From: an uncultured Eggerthellaceae bacterium
Lineage (GTDB): Bacteria; Actinomycetota; Coriobacteriia; Coriobacteriales; Eggerthellaceae
Direction of reading: 5' to 3'
DNA length: 15,807 bases
NCBI GenBank assembly: GCA_910588985.1
Contig: CAJURO010000028.1
Location: forward strand, 1-15,807
Made by a program: the position numbers and the translations under genes. Below the pieces are notes generated by a model. That model had not been told where the DNA came from and did no database searches. It saw nothing but the letters and a program-made list of their open reading frames with translations. Each line of letters starts with the position of its first letter. Position 1 is the stretch's first letter. Below are positions 14,282 to 15,807 of the stretch, in pieces.

Positions 14282-15586
14282 CTACTTGCCAACGACCTCG
14301 TCAAGCCAAAGCTGCTCGATGATCGGGATGACCGGGCCTGCTGCCTCGGTCACACGATGACTCAGCAACTCAGAGGAAGACAGCTGGCTTGCACCTAATT
14401 CTACATTGGCGAAAGCGGCCTGATCGGCTGCCGAGAGCTTCGCTGTGTCAAGCACGGTCAAATTGCCGAGCACCTCGTATTGCTGAAGCTGCATCTCGGG
14501 GCTTTCGATCTCATTGATTGCGACGAGAGCGGCAGCTTTGTGAGGAGCATTGTAGGCGATAGCCATGAAGTTTGAGTTGCCAACTGTGCCTGTGTTGAAG
14601 ATGAATGGCTTGGTGGTAGCAGGGAGCGCTCCGTCATCTACGAGAGCCTGTGGGTCGCCATAGCCCATATTCATGATGACTTCGCCATCAGCATACATAG
14701 TGGACAGGGTAGTGCTGTCGGCAGGGAAGGTGGCACCACCATTCCAAAGGCTTGGGTTCAGGCTGCGCAGATACTCAAGACCAGGCTCGATGATGGCTTT
14801 TACCTCTTCTGGGGTGGGATTTTCCATCATGGAGAGCTTTTCGAACTCGTCATCGCCGATGACACCTGCGATCAAGCAGCTGATGAAAGCAGTACCTGTG
14901 AAGTCACCAGGTTGTGGATAGGTGACCTTGCCAGGGTTCGCTTCGCAGAAAGCTTTGAACTCCTCAACGGTAGTTGGAGGATTTGGCACAACCTCGCTGT
15001 TCACCCACATCTCCATCTGGGTCTTGCCGTAGGGTGCCTCGTAACCCTCGGTGGGGCTGCCGAAGTCATAGGCAACTTCGGGAGATTCGGCATCAATATA
15101 ATCATTGAAGTTCGGGAGGTAATCAGTGAACGGTCCCCAGAGATATCCGTTCTCTTTGGCGGTGTAGAAGTTCTCGCCGTTGATCCAGATGAAGTCAATG
15201 GTGCCCTCAGAGACGTTGGCCTGCTTATCGCCAGAGAGCTGCGTCAGGATGTCGTTGATGTCCATGCCGACAAGCTCAAGGGTGATGTCGTACTTCTCCT
15301 TCAGGGCAGGCGCAAGCTCGGTTTCGATCCAGGTGTTGCGCGGCTCGCTTCCACCCCAGCCATACCAGGTGACAGTCTGGCCCTTTGCTGCCTCAACAAC
15401 AGCATCCCAATCAGAGTAGTCGATGTCTGCAGAGGCGGAGCTTCCTGCAGAGCTTGATGAGGTGCCCGATGAGCATCCTACAAGGCTAAAGGCCAAGGTG
15501 GCGCAAGCGGCTGCTGCGCCAACTTTCTTCAGGAATGCACGGCGTGTGATCTTCGCCGAAGCCCCTTTCTTTCCCAACAGCTTCAT
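14282..15586 (-). CDS. ynjB: YnjB-like ABC substrate-binding lipoprotein, Tat-exported
   Basis: 434 residues from ATG 15586, chosen because AAAGGAAG lies 5 bases upstream; a GTG at 15610 would put extra residues before the signal. The N-terminus has a twin-arginine motif T-R-R-A-F-L-K-K (14-21), a hydrophobic segment and the lipobox LVGC with Cys38. It is thus predicted to be folded inside, exported by Tat, and lipid-anchored on the outer face of the membrane. A Ser/Gly-rich spacer follows (39-53). Family-typical stretches are WINGENF (134-140), VTYPQPGDFTGTAF (221-234), and a late 'GNSNF' segment. These match, from memory, the E. coli YnjB protein of the uncharacterised YnjBCD importer, distantly related to thiamine- and iron-type binding proteins. 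It is the first gene of the operon and delivers the unknown ligand to the two permeases. No riboswitch was seen upstream that would hint at the ligand. Confidence 0.88.
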   Translation of the reverse strand: MKLLGKKGASAKITRRAFLKKVGAAAACATLAFSLVGCSSGTSSSSAGSSASADIDYSDWDAVVEAAKGQTVTWYGWGGSEPRNTWIETELAPALKEKYDITLELVGMDINDILTQLSGDKQANVSEGTIDFIWINGENFYTAKENGYLWGPFTDYLPNFNDYIDAESPEVAYDFGSPTEGYEAPYGKTQMEMWVNSEVVPNPPTTVEEFKAFCEANPGKVTYPQPGDFTGTAFISCLIAGVIGDDEFEKLSMMENPTPEEVKAIIEPGLEYLRSLNPSLWNGGATFPADSTTLSTMYADGEVIMNMGYGDPQALVDDGALPATTKPFIFNTGTVGNSNFMAIAYNAPHKAAALVAINEIESPEMQLQQYEVLGNLTVLDTAKLSAADQAAFANVELGASQLSSSELLSHRVTEAAGPVIPIIEQLWLDEVVGK

Positions 15587-15668
15587 TCTTTCTTCCTTTC
15601 CCTTTATCACAGGGTCACTTTTTTAGTCTATCGAACGAGAGGTTAAGATATGTCTCAAGCAACCATTC

Positions 15669-15694
15669 GATATAATCTAGTAGTGGATTATATC
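15669..15694. promoter_or_regulatory. Inverted repeat with opposed TATAAT elements (divergent control region)
   Basis: GATATAATC (15669-15677) and GATTATATC (15686-15694) are perfect 9-bp complements around 8 bases. Each arm contains TATAAT: on the + strand at 15671-15676 and on the - strand at 15692-15687. The - strand one would start the importer mRNA near 15680, about 94 bases before ATG 15586. Its -35 (TTTCGA, 15715-15710, 17-base spacer) is poor, suggesting activator need. The + strand one would serve the gene starting at 15723, also without a good -35. Confidence 0.5.
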
Positions 15695-15722
15695 CATTTA
15701 TAGACCAAATCGAAAGGGCGAG

Positions 15723-15807
15723 ATGGCGAAAGAGCATCAAGAAATGTGTTCTAAGGGGATGCGGACGAAATCTTGGACCTGGCTCGAGGCCCGGAGAGGA
15801 GATCGCA
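15723..15807 (+). CDS. Possible gene start running off the right edge
   Basis: From ATG 15723 the frame stays open for 28 codons to the end of the window. AAAGGG (15713-15718) lies 4 bases upstream as a possible SD. The visible peptide begins Met-Ala-Lys-Glu-His-Gln-Glu-Met-Cys and contains Lys-Ser-Trp-Thr-Trp-Leu-Glu-Ala-Arg-Arg. I recognise no family. It is divergent from the importer operon and shares the inverted repeat at 15669-15694, a common arrangement for a local regulator, but that is only a positional guess. In-frame ATGs at 15744 and 15759 are alternative starts. Confidence 0.4.
   Translation, partial: MAKEHQEMCSKGMRTKSWTWLEARRGDR

Noticed and set aside
15587..15720. TPP or other riboswitch before the YnjB-like gene
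   Set aside because: I looked for thiamine-box elements (CTGAGA and ACCTGATC-like) in the importer leader and found none. No other familiar riboswitch core was recognised.

Overview
The window most resembles a Gram-positive, single-membrane gut-type bacterium, probably of the Coriobacteriia (Actinomycetota). This rests on moderate-to-high GC coding DNA, Tat-exported lipoproteins, and cell-surface proteins built from InlB/'Listeria-Bacteroides'-type repeats. It is an inference from style, not from a marker gene. No rRNA, tRNA, CRISPR array, insertion sequence, transposase or integrase was seen.

Left region (1-654): no gene is confidently supported. It holds a purine-rich tract with short direct repeats, a close match to the Gram-positive LexA (SOS) box at 253-268, and then an AT-rich control region with three palindromes and a near-consensus sigma-70 promoter (567-595) reading into the first gene.

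Surface-protein locus (655-11349, + strand): three genes in a row, punctuated by hairpins. The first is a 213-residue secreted protein with a signal peptide and a strong Shine-Dalgarno (SD) site, followed by an intrinsic terminator. The second is a 209-residue single-pass membrane protein with a Gln/Met/Pro-rich cytoplasmic N-tail and a small extracytoplasmic beta domain. The third is a 3020-residue giant with a signal peptide, an unrecognised N-terminal domain, a Pro/Gly linker, about 25 divergent B-repeats, a degenerate sortase-like motif (LTQTGE), a transmembrane helix and an odd acidic/proline-rich tail. It ends in a textbook terminator. Layout and shared sequence features suggest a surface-assembly system that is analogous to, but not the same as, WxL loci. 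This is the most interesting part of the window.

Convergent spacer (11388-11581): contains a very small ORF behind a strong SD whose last codons form a perfect 24-bp palindrome, plus a small GGGAC/GTCCC hairpin.

ABC importer operon (15586 down to 11582, - strand): a Tat-dependent YnjB-like binding lipoprotein, two separate inner-membrane permeases (overlapping by ATGA), and a YnjD-like ATPase. Together they form a complete importer of unknown substrate. It is preceded by an inverted repeat whose two arms each contain TATAAT, one on each strand. This repeat also faces a possible divergent gene that starts at 15723 and leaves the window on the right.
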